Positions 44,220 through 53,576 of a DNA stretch of 64,000 nt are shown here, piece after piece (within the stretch, counting starts at the first letter, position 1; the number at the start of each line of letters is the position of its first letter). Both the position numbers and the translations under genes were made by a program. The notes beneath the pieces were generated by a model that saw only the letters and a program-made list of their open reading frames with translations, was not told where the DNA came from and did no database searches. The DNA is from Nitrospirota bacterium (GTDB lineage: Bacteria > Nitrospirota > Thermodesulfovibrionia > Thermodesulfovibrionales > UBA6898): NCBI GenBank assembly GCA_021811105.1, contig JAJZPM010000012.1, positions 1 to 64,000 on the forward strand. The letters are read 5' to 3'.

Positions 44220-45698
44220 CTACTCACACCGGCCGACGAGGTAGCCGCCAACTTCTTTCAGGCCTTCACATTTGCTAAGCATTTCTTTGAACTCTTTGTC
44301 ATTCGGATCGACAAATTTTGTATCTGCAGCAATCCAGTAAGGAGAAGTATGGCGCTGCGTCTTGTCTCGATAAGTCGTAAAAATCAAATGTGAACCCGAC
44401 ATATATTCCAGATTTGCCGCCGTTGCCCACCACTCAGTGATAACCTTTTCCTGCCCGGCTTGAGATAGGATGCTCGACGCCTTTAACAGGTCCTTTGTCT
44501 CTTTTGAGGGCTCGAAAAATGCCCTGTCTATCATCGAAAAAGGATAGCCCATACGGTCCCACGTATAGGCCGGCCATATGACCAGGAGCGCAAGATACAG
44601 CCACACCCACTTTGTACTATTAGGCAGCAGGAAAGGCAGGGAAGCGACACCGATTACAAGAATCAGGGGAATAATGTAATACCTCGCCCAGCCTATTGAT
44701 AAGAAGGTCCACCATACCGAGTAAAAGATGATCATCGCAGTAAACGTAAGATATAGCCGTCTTATACCCTTGTCCCGGCTTACAAGAGCGCCTACAAGCG
44801 CAAGCAGAAAGACAACACTTTGGAAGGTTATACCAAACCTCTCATAAAGAGTAGACACCCGTGTTTTATAAAGGCTGATCAGAGAGCGGGGGGGGCCGTG
44901 GGCTACGCCCTGATTCCTCAGAAAATCCGCAAAAGATTGCCAACTATGAATGAATTCCGCCGGACCCAGTGACACAAATTTCCAAATCTCGAAGGCCACA
45001 AAAGGGATTATAAAGCCTGCAGTAAAATAAATTGCGTCGCGGGCTGCCGCCTTAAAGCCCTCCCCCGTTCGCTCGACTATATATAATGTTGCAGCTACAA
45101 GCAGAAAAGTCGAGAAAGCAAATATTGAAACAAACTTGGCCAGCACGGCCAGTGACATTGCGACCCCGGAAAGAAGCCGGGTTGACTTAGAATTGTTCTC
45201 GAAATAGATCAGCACAGAAAGGATTATCAGTAGTGCCGCCGGCACCTCTCCCAGCAGCGCGTACCACTGTTCATAGTGATACGTCATAAGCGCGTAACTG
45301 AGATAAAGAAATGAAAAAGTTGCAAACGAAAGACCGAACCCTGCCTGGTATCTCCGGACAAGCAGGCCGATCGACACAAATAATGACACCCATAATAATA
45401 CGTGGGAGATTCCCGGCGCCCAGAAAGTATTCCCAACAAGCCTGATCACCAGGGAAGCAGGAATAATTACGGTTGGCCCCGTGCCGACTAAAGGGTCGAA
45501 TCTGAGGGCGACATAGGCATCCCTCCCCGTCTGGATCGTAGACGTATATCCCAAACCGTCAGCGAGATTTTTTGCAATTACAGCGTGCCAGGCATCATCG
45601 CCGCACCCTATTCCCAAGGAAAACACAAAGATCAGTGCCAATACAGTGAACGCCAAGAGAAATATTGCCGGAAGAACACTAGCGATAATCCTCCTCAT
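44220..45698 (-). CDS. GT39/ArnT-like integral membrane glycosyltransferase
   Basis: The protein has 492 residues with about ten or more transmembrane helices. The first periplasmic loop contains 'SLGIGCGDDAWHAVIAKNLADGLGYTSTIQTG'. This resembles the acidic catalytic loop of GT-C enzymes (PMT, ArnT), which use polyprenyl-phosphate sugars in the periplasm. The C-terminal soluble part, 'SGSHLIFTTYRDKTQRHTSPYWIAADTKF', is of the usual type. It lies upstream of a GtrB-like donor-loading enzyme, a plausible functional partner. The acceptor is unknown. Confidence 0.85.
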   Translation of the reverse strand: MRRIIASVLPAIFLLAFTVLALIFVFSLGIGCGDDAWHAVIAKNLADGLGYTSTIQTGRDAYVALRFDPLVGTGPTVIIPASLVIRLVGNTFWAPGISHVLLWVSLFVSIGLLVRRYQAGFGLSFATFSFLYLSYALMTYHYEQWYALLGEVPAALLIILSVLIYFENNSKSTRLLSGVAMSLAVLAKFVSIFAFSTFLLVAATLYIVERTGEGFKAAARDAIYFTAGFIIPFVAFEIWKFVSLGPAEFIHSWQSFADFLRNQGVAHGPPRSLISLYKTRVSTLYERFGITFQSVVFLLALVGALVSRDKGIRRLYLTFTAMIIFYSVWWTFLSIGWARYYIIPLILVIGVASLPFLLPNSTKWVWLYLALLVIWPAYTWDRMGYPFSMIDRAFFEPSKETKDLLKASSILSQAGQEKVITEWWATAANLEYMSGSHLIFTTYRDKTQRHTSPYWIAADTKFVDPNDKEFKEMLSKCEGLKEVGGYLVGRCE

Positions 45699-45909
45699 TT
45701 CAGCCTCCCTTTAAGCTTTCACTGTAGCTGCGTCTTTATCTGACAACCATAAAGAGAACTTGTCACTTGCCTCGCTTTGCAAGCATTATGAGACATCCAC
45801 GGAGGTGAAGTTCCTCTCCCCCTGCAGAAGCCGATTTCTCATTTCATCAAACGGGTAGTATGTCATGCTCCTCTAAAGAGATGTCTATATTTTTTTTCTT
45901 AATGAACTA

Positions 45910-46431
45910 CCCCGCAGCAGAGCTGCGAGGTATCTATTATTGAATCTGAAAATGTTAATCGAACAAACCGAGTTGATCACGATGTATTTGTTGATATTGC
46001 CTTCCCTGGCTTTTGACATAATTCGCTATCGCAGCTTCATTGCCGTAACGACCAACGGTGTTGACGTAGTATCCGCTTGTCCAAAGATGTCCGCCCCAAA
46101 GTATTTTCTTGACCTCGGGATGTCTCTTGAGTATTTCTTTTCCCGTAATGCTTTTTATCGATTGCACTATATCCTTGGGACTTTTCACTGGCACACTTTG
46201 AACCAAAAAAATGCACATGATCTTCATCTACCCCAATTTCTACAAAATGTATCTCGTACCTTTCTCCTATTCCTATGCACACTTCTTTCAAACTCTCAGA
46301 GACAACTTCCGTAAATACTTTCCGCCTGTATTTTGCAGGACATACAATGTGGTATAGCAAAAGATTTTTGTTATGTCTTTTGTGTATATGCTCACTCACA
46401 CACCATTATACCCCGATGCAAAGCATCGAGG
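45910..46431 (-). mobile_element. IS200-type insertion sequence
   Basis: Two matching hairpins mark the ends: CCCCGCAGC-AGA-GCTGCGAGG (45910-45930) and CCCCGATGC-AAA-GCATCGAGG (46411-46431). Both have 9-bp arms and 3-nt loops and are flanked by TAC/TATA sequence. Between them lies a single frameshifted TnpA-type transposase. Subterminal hairpins rather than terminal inverted repeats are characteristic of IS200/IS605 elements. No TnpB is present. Confidence 0.85.
45955..46399 (-). pseudogene. tnpA: IS200-family Y1 transposase TnpA, single frameshift
   Basis: The first frame reads 'MSEHIHKRHNKNLLLYHIVCPAKYRRKVF...IHFVEIGVDEDHVHFF', containing the HUH motif (HVH). After a run of seven T it goes out of frame. 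Removing one T gives 'HVHFLVQSVPVKSPKDIVQSIKSITGKEIL' and joins the second ORF, which carries the catalytic-tyrosine helix 'EAAIANYVKSQ' and ends 'QLGLFD'. The restored length is 147 residues, normal for TnpA. It is either inactive or a homopolymer sequencing error. Confidence 0.88.
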
Positions 46432-46560
46432 AATTCTTTTGATTAAATATCTTATTGAAATATCTTTTCAAATCCATAATAATCACTACCACGGCATATA
46501 ATCTATGATGACGTATAATATACCATTATCATAAGTTATTGGAAATTGAGGAGCGCTGTT

Positions 46561-46707
46561 TTGAAGAAAAGGCAAGCTATGCTGCAATTTGTCTTCCCCG
46601 AAAAGTGGCCGCCTCAATACGGTTCACTTAGTAGCGGTGAGAACGTCCAAGAAGGGTCGGAAGGCGGCGGATCAAGCCGACAGCTCAGCTTGCCGCAGGC
46701 TCATTGA
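46561..46707 (+). CDS. Small ORF of 48 residues, doubtful
   Basis: A TTG start with GAGGAG upstream encodes 'MKKRQAMLQFVFPEKWPPQYGSLSSGENVQEG...SLPQAH'. TATAAT lies at 46514-46519, but no good -35 box. The composition vaguely recalls N-termini of group II intron-encoded proteins, but no reverse transcriptase follows. It may be a mobile-element remnant next to the IS200 copy. The rest of 45699-46713 outside the IS holds nothing else recognised. Confidence 0.35.
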   Translation: MKKRQAMLQFVFPEKWPPQYGSLSSGENVQEGSEGGGSSRQLSLPQAH

Positions 46708-46713
46708 AACGCA

Positions 46714-49700
46714 TTAATGCAAATCCTGTTGCAGCTCGAGATACTCCGTCAGGTACTCCCTGTAGGCAAGGATCTTCTCTTTCGTCTCTTCCGCCATGTC
46801 AAAGTCCCTCATCACATAATCCTGCATATCCGCGACTTCGCGGTAATGAAGCTCCTTGTCTTCGGACTTCGTGACGCCCCTGTCGTGTCTCCGGTGCAGG
46901 TTCAGAGACTGCGCCTGGTAACCGATCTTGCCCTGCCTGAGCAGCCAGACGTAAAAGAACCAGTCTCCGGCAACCCGGAACTTTACGAGTTGGTCGAGAA
47001 TGGATGAGATGTCGCGTTTCTTGAATACGACGGCCGAAACATTGGGAACGGTATTCTTTACCGCCAGCGTATCCGCTATCTCTTTTGTCCCCTCCCTGAT
47101 ATAGTCGCTTCGCCATTTGTCTTTGTCGATGTCACTCGTGTATTCGAGATAATTGTCCGCCAGTACCCTTCCCTTATCGTCTATCTGCTTGGACTGGCAG
47201 TAGGCCATGACCACATCGGCGTCTTTAGCGAAGCACGCCATAAGCCCTTCCAGAAAATTGCCTTCGCAAAGGTCGTCCGCCTCCGCGATCCAGATATAAT
47301 CGCCTTTCGCCGCCTGAAGACCCTTAGCCCACTGCCTGAATACGGACCCGGAATTGATCTCGTTCGTTATCAGTTTCATATCCTCTCTCCCCTGTATATA
47401 CTTCCGGGCTATCTCCACGCTGCCGTCTGTGGATGCGTCATCCAGGACGATGATTTCATAAACCGGGTACGTCTGCTTCAGTATGCTGTCCATCCTCAGG
47501 GCGAGGTATCTCTCGTAGTTATAGTTGGGGACGATAACGCTCACTTTCTTATACTGATGGCCTAGAAGCGTAAGAAGGGTATAGACGTAGTCGTTGAAAC
47601 CGAACCGCTCTTCGACGAGTTTCGCTGTATTGCGTTCCATCACCTGCATTCTTTGAGGATCGCCAAACAGCTGGAGCACCGCTGCCACGAGGGCGGCTAC
47701 ATTCTCATACGGGACAAGCGCACCCGTGTCTTCGGTCACGATGTCTTTGAATCCGCCAGCATTGTCGAAGCCGACCACCGGCAGTCCGACGTCCATCGCC
47801 TCAAGCACGACGGCGGGGAATGGGTCCTCCCGGGAAGTGAGCAGATAGATATCCGCGCCGGCGTAAAAAAGAGAAGTGTCCGCAACCGCCTTCTGTAGAA
47901 CCAGCTGGCTGCAAAGCCTCGCCGCTTCGAGGATCTTTTTCTCCATTTCGAGGTGAAGATTACCGACCCAGAGAAAATACACGTCGTCGCGCGCGCTCGA
48001 CACGGATTTGGCGGCTTCCACAAACAGATCGATCCCTTTTCTGTAATCAGCAAAGCCGACCCCGAGGACTATCCGTGCATGCTCGGGCAACGATAATCTC
48101 TCCCTCAATGCTTTTCTCGCCTCGTCTTTTCTGCCTCGATAAGGGTTGCCCTTATACAGACCCTGCGGCTGAATCACGGCCTTATCATCATCGACCGGTG
48201 CCACCGCCTGGAACTTTTCCCTGACAAACGCCGCCGGGAACACCACTCTGTCGGAATACTCGGCCAGCAGTCTGGCGTTCCTTTCCAGCCCGTTTTCCTT
48301 AATAATATTCGGCAATTCGTGGACCAAGGTTACCGACCTGATGCCTTTCTTCCGAAACAACTCAGCGAGGTCGCCGCTCGTAACGGTGTTGCAGATCGCT
48401 TCGCGAATGCCCATATCGAAAAGGCGCCTGATAAGACTTCCCCTTTGCTCGGCTGTCCTGTACTCTCTCTCCAGGTTATACACCGTGCCATATTTTGCAT
48501 ATTCCGGCTCAAGTTCTCCCCCGGACTTCAGCAGGAAATGCACATCGTAATGGAAAATGAGTGCAAGTCTCTTTACTATATGGAGCGATAGAAGTTGCGC
48601 GCCGTGAAAATGCCCGTCATGGCAGACATAGGCTATCTTCTTTTGCCCCTTCTCCGCAGCATACTCGATAAACGAATCTGCGATCGCCTGGAGAAAGGCA
48701 TACCCGTATCTCCTGTCCGGCTCCAGATACGCCCCCTCCGCCCATTCATTCCAGGCGTTTACGAACAATAATTTTTCACCGGATTCAAAATTCCGGTCGA
48801 CAAAAAGAAAGAGATCTTTCAGCCACTTTTTGAAAAAATGAGGGAAGGCATTCACCAGCACAGTACCCCGGCCGGGTTTCCTTGCCTCGTTGTCCCAGCT
48901 CGGGAAGACGCCGCGAAATTTCTTGTAGGAGGGCGCAGAATATTGCCCGCTAAGTGCCATCGCTTCCCGGTAGTCCAGAACAACACCCCGGTAATTCGGG
49001 TTCACTACGCGGAATTGATCCGAGACGTCTCTCAGAGGAAATGTGTTGGGTGGAAATTCGATGGCGGCATCGAACCCGATACTCGCCGGGTCGATGTGGT
49101 CAAAGGCATGGGTTGCCGTCAGGTAAATCTCCCCAATTCCGTTTTCGCGGCACCACCGTCGCCACCTTTCGGCAGTCGCCGCAGGGTTCGGCAGAAGGCT
49201 GGGCCGGTACACCACCAAAAGCGGCCTCCCGCTTACCCTGATGTAGTTCTTGTTTTTGAGATATGCGGAAATATATTGAATAAAGGCGACATCATCTTCC
49301 GGAGAGTGCTTCTGGGAAATCAGCACATCGTTTTCCTTGCCGTCCCATCTTCTCGTCCAGTTCTCGTTAGCCCAATTAAGGCAGAAGGGGAAATCGAAAT
49401 CCTCGGCGAACCTTCTGACTGGTCCCTCGAGCAGCGTCTTGCCGCCGAACCAGTAAAAATGAAAACAGAAACCGTAGACGCCATATTGCCTTGCCAGTTC
49501 GACCTGCCTGCGCTGCACATCCGAAATTCTCAGGTCATAAAATCCCAGATCCCCCGGCAGCCGTGGCTGATAATGTCCGATAAATTGGGGAACCGCCCTC
49601 GTTACGTTGGTCCATTCCGTGAAGCCTTTCCCCCACCATTCGTCATTTTCCGGGATAGGGTGAAACTGCGGAAGATAAAAGGCGATGAGTTTTATCCCGG

Positions 49701-51141
49701 GGTCGGGAATGCGAGGGAAAGCCAGAGGGACGTATTCGTCGGACGCTCCGCTGTTCAGTTCGGACACGAACGAGAAATAGTCCGAGGAACCTGCAGTCGC
49801 GGAAAGGCATGACTCCTTTGTATCGCCTCGACCGCCCTCGATGAATTCATCCGAGAGCTTCTGATCTATCTTCTTCTGGAGGGTTTCGGGGTCGGACCTT
49901 CTCAGGTAGTAGAAAAATTTCTGGAGATTCGATTTCCGGAGATTCCTCAGGACCTCTTTGGGGTGGGCCATCGTTTTCAGGAACAATTTGGCAAAAAGCC
50001 TGCGCCTCGTCCCTTCCGGCAGGATGCTGTCCCTCAGCGCATAATATTGCGACAGGAGTTTCCAGCCGTGGCCGGAATGGATCAAGTGGATATATGCCTC
50101 CTTCTCCCGCAATGCGCCCTCGACCGCGCTGATATACTCGTCCTTCTTGCCCAGCGAGTCTTTCAGCTCCCCGATTTTCGTATCTCTGCCCTTGATGTCT
50201 GACAAGAGGGCGGCAAGATCCGATTCGAGGGCCTTGATCCTCGCATCTGACGCGGCAAGGTCAGCTCCGAGGCCTTCGACCGTTTTCCGGAGATTGGCGA
50301 TGCTCGCATCATCACTCACAACCCTCGATCGTAAGGTCTTTATATCCTCCTGGTATCGGGACCTCATATGGGCATGACCGGCAACGAATCCATGAATCCT
50401 GTCCTTTGTGATCTTTTCGACATGTCTGGAGAGTACTGCCAGATAGGAATTTCTCAGAAAAACGCGGTCCCTGTTCTTCTGTGCAATTTGCATATCGCCT
50501 GCCCACTGGTTATACAGGGCAGTCGTCTTTTTTATATGGAAGAATGGATGCCTCTCGCCCACCCGGATAAGAAGGTCCCAGTCCTCATAGAGTTCCAGGC
50601 TTTCGTCGATGCCGCCGGCTTCTTTCAACACCTCTTTCCCGAACATGAGGCACATAAAGGGGATGTAATTTTCGAAAACGAGCTCGTCGTAATCATAATC
50701 CTTCGAAAATTCGATTTCTCTTCTTTCTTCTCTTATTTGATAGGTCTGAGGATCGTAGCTTTTATAGACCATCAGCGAATCCGTATAAGCAACCTTATAT
50801 TCGCTCTGTTCAAGAAACGATAACAGCGTTTCGACATGTTCCGGATAAAACTCGTCGTCGTCATCGAGGAACCCGACGTACGCTCCTTTCGCATTCCCTA
50901 TTCCCACGTTCCCCGCATGCGCCCTACCCTTGTTTTCTTCGAGTCTTACATAGTTGAGCGGCACGTCGCCGAGAAGCGTCTTCAGCTCTTCCCTATCGAG
51001 TTCGCAGCCGCCGTCGTTGACGAGGACGACTTCAATAGGCCGGTATGTCTGGGCAGAGATACTCGCAAGCGCCTTTTTAAGAAGCTTGGGTCTGTCTTTT
51101 GTTCTGACAATTATGGAAACTAAAGGTCTTCGTTCTTCCAA
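46714..51141 (-). CDS. Giant multi-domain glycosyltransferase (GT2 - coiled coil - WbsX/GH99-like - GT4 - GT2)
   Basis: The protein has 1475 residues with a TTG start (GAGGA upstream). Domains in order: GT2 (1-230, 'VSIIVRTKDRPKLLKKALASISAQTY', 'GFLDDDDEFYPEH'); coiled coil (about 255-345); WbsX/GH99-like domain (about 475-830, 'IKLIAFYLPQFHPIPENDEWWGKGFTEWTNV', 'FCFHFYWFGGKTLLEGPV', 'NWANENWTRRWDG'); GT4 (about 840-1190, 'LGVGFADYRKGIDLFVEAAKSV', 'EDPFPAVVLEAMDVGLPVVGFDN'); and GT2 (about 1195-1430, 'VSVIVPNYNYERYLALRMDSILKQTYPVYEIIVLDDASTDGS'). A single chain could assemble a whole repeat unit. It resembles the coiled-coil GT fusion at 18-22 kb in design but not in domain set. Confidence 0.93.
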   Translation of the reverse strand: MEERRPLVSIIVRTKDRPKLLKKALASISAQTYRPIEVVLVNDGGCELDREELKTLLGDVPLNYVRLEENKGRAHAGNVGIGNAKGAYVGFLDDDDEFYPEHVETLLSFLEQSEYKVAYTDSLMVYKSYDPQTYQIREERREIEFSKDYDYDELVFENYIPFMCLMFGKEVLKEAGGIDESLELYEDWDLLIRVGERHPFFHIKKTTALYNQWAGDMQIAQKNRDRVFLRNSYLAVLSRHVEKITKDRIHGFVAGHAHMRSRYQEDIKTLRSRVVSDDASIANLRKTVEGLGADLAASDARIKALESDLAALLSDIKGRDTKIGELKDSLGKKDEYISAVEGALREKEAYIHLIHSGHGWKLLSQYYALRDSILPEGTRRRLFAKLFLKTMAHPKEVLRNLRKSNLQKFFYYLRRSDPETLQKKIDQKLSDEFIEGGRGDTKESCLSATAGSSDYFSFVSELNSGASDEYVPLAFPRIPDPGIKLIAFYLPQFHPIPENDEWWGKGFTEWTNVTRAVPQFIGHYQPRLPGDLGFYDLRISDVQRRQVELARQYGVYGFCFHFYWFGGKTLLEGPVRRFAEDFDFPFCLNWANENWTRRWDGKENDVLISQKHSPEDDVAFIQYISAYLKNKNYIRVSGRPLLVVYRPSLLPNPAATAERWRRWCRENGIGEIYLTATHAFDHIDPASIGFDAAIEFPPNTFPLRDVSDQFRVVNPNYRGVVLDYREAMALSGQYSAPSYKKFRGVFPSWDNEARKPGRGTVLVNAFPHFFKKWLKDLFLFVDRNFESGEKLLFVNAWNEWAEGAYLEPDRRYGYAFLQAIADSFIEYAAEKGQKKIAYVCHDGHFHGAQLLSLHIVKRLALIFHYDVHFLLKSGGELEPEYAKYGTVYNLEREYRTAEQRGSLIRRLFDMGIREAICNTVTSGDLAELFRKKGIRSVTLVHELPNIIKENGLERNARLLAEYSDRVVFPAAFVREKFQAVAPVDDDKAVIQPQGLYKGNPYRGRKDEARKALRERLSLPEHARIVLGVGFADYRKGIDLFVEAAKSVSSARDDVYFLWVGNLHLEMEKKILEAARLCSQLVLQKAVADTSLFYAGADIYLLTSREDPFPAVVLEAMDVGLPVVGFDNAGGFKDIVTEDTGALVPYENVAALVAAVLQLFGDPQRMQVMERNTAKLVEERFGFNDYVYTLLTLLGHQYKKVSVIVPNYNYERYLALRMDSILKQTYPVYEIIVLDDASTDGSVEIARKYIQGREDMKLITNEINSGSVFRQWAKGLQAAKGDYIWIAEADDLCEGNFLEGLMACFAKDADVVMAYCQSKQIDDKGRVLADNYLEYTSDIDKDKWRSDYIREGTKEIADTLAVKNTVPNVSAVVFKKRDISSILDQLVKFRVAGDWFFYVWLLRQGKIGYQAQSLNLHRRHDRGVTKSEDKELHYREVADMQDYVMRDFDMAEETKEKILAYREYLTEYLELQQDLH

Positions 51142-51198
51142 ACTTATTATTCCTCATTCAAAGTTCTCTGGGTTCTCGCTTCGAGTCGCCTGAGGAGA

Positions 51199-51217
51199 CC
51201 CGCCTGCGCGGGAATGA
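51199..51217. repeat. REP-like unit CCCGC-CTGC-GCGGGAATGAC
   Basis: A palindromic GCGGGAATGAC half-unit of the same family as at 38552 and 56063. It lies in the 180-bp gap between wbaP and the giant glycosyltransferase gene. Confidence 0.6.
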
Positions 51218-51321
51218 CAAACATGCTATCCCTAAAATTCCCGTAAGTCTGCGTTTTTATTATATTGGATAAGGCCCTCATATTTCCATGACGGCCGGGC
51301 GACAGCGAAGACGAAAAGAGA

Positions 51322-52764
51322 TCAATATGCCCCTTCACGCTTGACCACAATTTTCACTGTCTTGAACAAGATAACGATATCCAGCCAGAGGTTCCAGTTT
51401 CGCACGTACCAGGAATCGAGGGCGATCCGGTAATCGTAGCTTGTATTGCTTCTTCCGCTAACCTGCCACAAACCGGTAATGCCGGGCAGCACGCTGAAGC
51501 AGAGTTCCGCCATCTCACGGTAGTGCCTGTCTATCTCGTCCTGCGTCACCGGCCTGGGTCCGACGAAACTCATTTCGCCCCTCAGCACATTCAGTATCTG
51601 CGGCAGTTCATCGAGGGAGGTGGTCCGGAGAAACCGGCCTATCTTGGTCACCCTCGGATCGTCATTCAATTTCCAGTACTGCTGCCACCTGTTATTCACC
51701 TCCGGGTCATCCTGCAGCAACCCCTCGAGCCGGGCTTCCGCGTCCTCGAACATCGTCCTGAACTTATAACACCGGAACGTTGTTCCCTTCCTGCCTACCC
51801 TCTCCTGAGAAAAAATAGCCCTCCCAGGCGAACCAATCCGGATGAGAAAGGAGATGAGCGCCATAGGGAAAAAGAGGAACGGCAGAAGCACTACGCTCAC
51901 CACTATGTCAAAACTCCGCTTTATGAAAATGTTGAAGGGGTTTGCCAGGTTGTTCTTCATCTCGAAGGCAAATGCCTCTTCATGGAAAAAATGCTGAAGG
52001 TTTGTGCCAAGTACGGCGATGCCGAATATATCCGGGACAAAGAGGATGCGGTCGACCTTGTGCTGAAGACCGTTTATCAGTCCTTGGAGACGCTCCTTGC
52101 CCGCGCCAGGCATGGCGATGACGAGGTCGTCGATGCCGCACCGGTTTATATATGTTGCCGCCCTGTCCGTCCCCTTATGGATTTTGACGCCCTCTATCTC
52201 CCTGCCCAACTTGCCGGGGTCGTCGTCCAGGAATCCCTTGATCTCGTATCCGTAATTCGGCTCTTTCTTGAGCGCCCTGACAATGAGTTTTCCAGTCTTT
52301 CCCGCGCCCAGGATGAGCACTCTCCTCTTCAGAAATCCCAAACTTCTGAGGACCTTCTTCGCGACCATCCGTATGAGCGGAAGGGACAAAAGGGAAATCG
52401 TACCCATAAGGGCCACAACCGTCCGGGACATCTCATCGCTCAATTTTCCGATCGACACGATAGTAAAGACGCCGACAGTCGAAAAAAAGGATACCTTCCA
52501 CAACACCCGTATCTCATCCCAAAAGGAGAACCTTTTTGTGTAGAGCCCCTCATAGTAGAAGAAAAAAACCCATACGACAAGGACCCACCAGATGTCGAAA
52601 AGGCCTCTGAACGGCATCCCTTCAGGAAAGCCTGCATAAAAAAAAGGGAGGATGCTGGTCCTCACGAACACCGCGCAATAGAACGTTACCGCCACGGTGG
52701 CGATATCGACGAAGAAGACGGCCAGAAATTCGGAAGCGAATTTCAGATTGCTGAGGGTCCTAAT
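51322..52764 (-). CDS. wbaP: WbaP-type polyprenyl-phosphate hexose-1-phosphate transferase
   Basis: The extended protein has 480 residues. N-terminal transmembrane helices are followed by a CoA-binding-like nucleotide region ('RRVLILGAGKTGKLIVRAL'), and the C-terminal bacterial sugar transferase domain: 'KRSFDIVVSVVLLPFLFFPMALISFLIRIGSPGRAIFSQERVGRKGTTFRCYKFRTM', 'LRTTSLDELPQILNVLRGEMSFVGPRP', 'LPGITGLWQVSGRS'. It starts glycan synthesis by placing sugar-1-phosphate on undecaprenyl phosphate. The track's GTG (52695) cuts through the first helix and has no ribosome site. The frame is open only to a TGA just upstream, and AUU at 52764-52762 has an ideal AGGAGG. The start overlaps the DUF3108 stop. 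Confidence 0.93.
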   Translation of the reverse strand: MRTLSNLKFASEFLAVFFVDIATVAVTFYCAVFVRTSILPFFYAGFPEGMPFRGLFDIWWVLVVWVFFFYYEGLYTKRFSFWDEIRVLWKVSFFSTVGVFTIVSIGKLSDEMSRTVVALMGTISLLSLPLIRMVAKKVLRSLGFLKRRVLILGAGKTGKLIVRALKKEPNYGYEIKGFLDDDPGKLGREIEGVKIHKGTDRAATYINRCGIDDLVIAMPGAGKERLQGLINGLQHKVDRILFVPDIFGIAVLGTNLQHFFHEEAFAFEMKNNLANPFNIFIKRSFDIVVSVVLLPFLFFPMALISFLIRIGSPGRAIFSQERVGRKGTTFRCYKFRTMFEDAEARLEGLLQDDPEVNNRWQQYWKLNDDPRVTKIGRFLRTTSLDELPQILNVLRGEMSFVGPRPVTQDEIDRHYREMAELCFSVLPGITGLWQVSGRSNTSYDYRIALDSWYVRNWNLWLDIVILFKTVKIVVKREGAY

Positions 52765-53530
52765 ATTCGCCTCCTGTCAGCGTTGCGGTGACATTCCCGA
52801 GCGCCACTTTCGTCTGCAACTTGACGGGTACACGTTTTTCGTCGTCCGTAAGCCATATATACATGTCCCCCCTCCTGTTGAAGAGACCCTCCGATTTCAA
52901 GAGAGGTTTTATCACTATGGTATCAAAAACCCCGAGTTTCGTGGTAATTCTTTCCTTCCTGATGACCTGCACCTCGACATTCCATAATTTCTTGCTGTCC
53001 ACCACGTACACGTAGACGGACTTTCCGGGCACGGACTTGATCGTCCTGAAATAATAGAAACTCGAAAGGGGATCGAAGGTTTTGTCGCGGATAAGAATGT
53101 CCTTTCGCTCTCCATTCAGATAGTCGGTATAAAGAGCCTTGCGCTTCGCCCCGTCAAAGACGATCTCCTTGTTCCGCCTGTACCGCCCTTCCCTGATACT
53201 GATGCGGTAATGCAGCGGATTGCCGATCGCAGCGTGACGCAGGGGTTTTGAAAGGACGGACTCTGTTCTGTCGTCGACGGTGTAAAAAAGAGAGACCCAG
53301 GCGGCAGAGCGGGCGGTCGAAACAATCCTCGTCGCCCCGTTTTCTTCCCTGATTTCGAGCGTTGCGGTGCCTGTCTTGATTCCTCCCCAGGTAAGGTCGT
53401 AGACAAGCTTTTCGGGAACGCGGAAGGCATAGGCATCCGGAATCGCGGCGAAAACCGGCAAAAATGATAAGAAGAATGCGCAGAGAAGAAATTTTATTGT
53501 GACAGACTTTCCTTTTTCCCGGAACCCCAA
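52760..53530 (-). CDS. DUF3108 periplasmic/outer-membrane-directed protein
   Basis: The protein has 256 residues with a TTG start preceded by GGAGG. The signal peptide is 'FLLCAFFLSFLPVFAAIPDAYA'. The body matches DUF3108: 'KLVYDLTWGGIKTGTATLEI', 'YTVDDRTESVLS', 'LSSFYYFRTI', 'TKLGVFDTIVIKPLLKSEGLFNRRGDMYIWLTDDEKRVPVKLQTKVALGNVTATL'. The molecular function of the family is unknown; it is often encoded beside polysaccharide genes. Its stop overlaps the predicted wbaP start (ATTAG), so both are coupled. It is divergent from hisA with ~46 bp between starts. Confidence 0.9.
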   Translation of the reverse strand: MGFREKGKSVTIKFLLCAFFLSFLPVFAAIPDAYAFRVPEKLVYDLTWGGIKTGTATLEIREENGATRIVSTARSAAWVSLFYTVDDRTESVLSKPLRHAAIGNPLHYRISIREGRYRRNKEIVFDGAKRKALYTDYLNGERKDILIRDKTFDPLSSFYYFRTIKSVPGKSVYVYVVDSKKLWNVEVQVIRKERITTKLGVFDTIVIKPLLKSEGLFNRRGDMYIWLTDDEKRVPVKLQTKVALGNVTATLTGGEY

Positions 53531-53576
53531 GGGACCTCCTGGAGAATTAAAGATTTTTTTCTGCTATATTAATATT

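Noticed and set aside
48838-49812. 324-aa ORF on + strand
   Set aside because: Antisense to the WbsX-like domain of the 1475-aa glycosyltransferase.
51523-52791. 422-aa ORF on + strand
   Set aside because: Antisense to wbaP; composition is that of a shadow frame.
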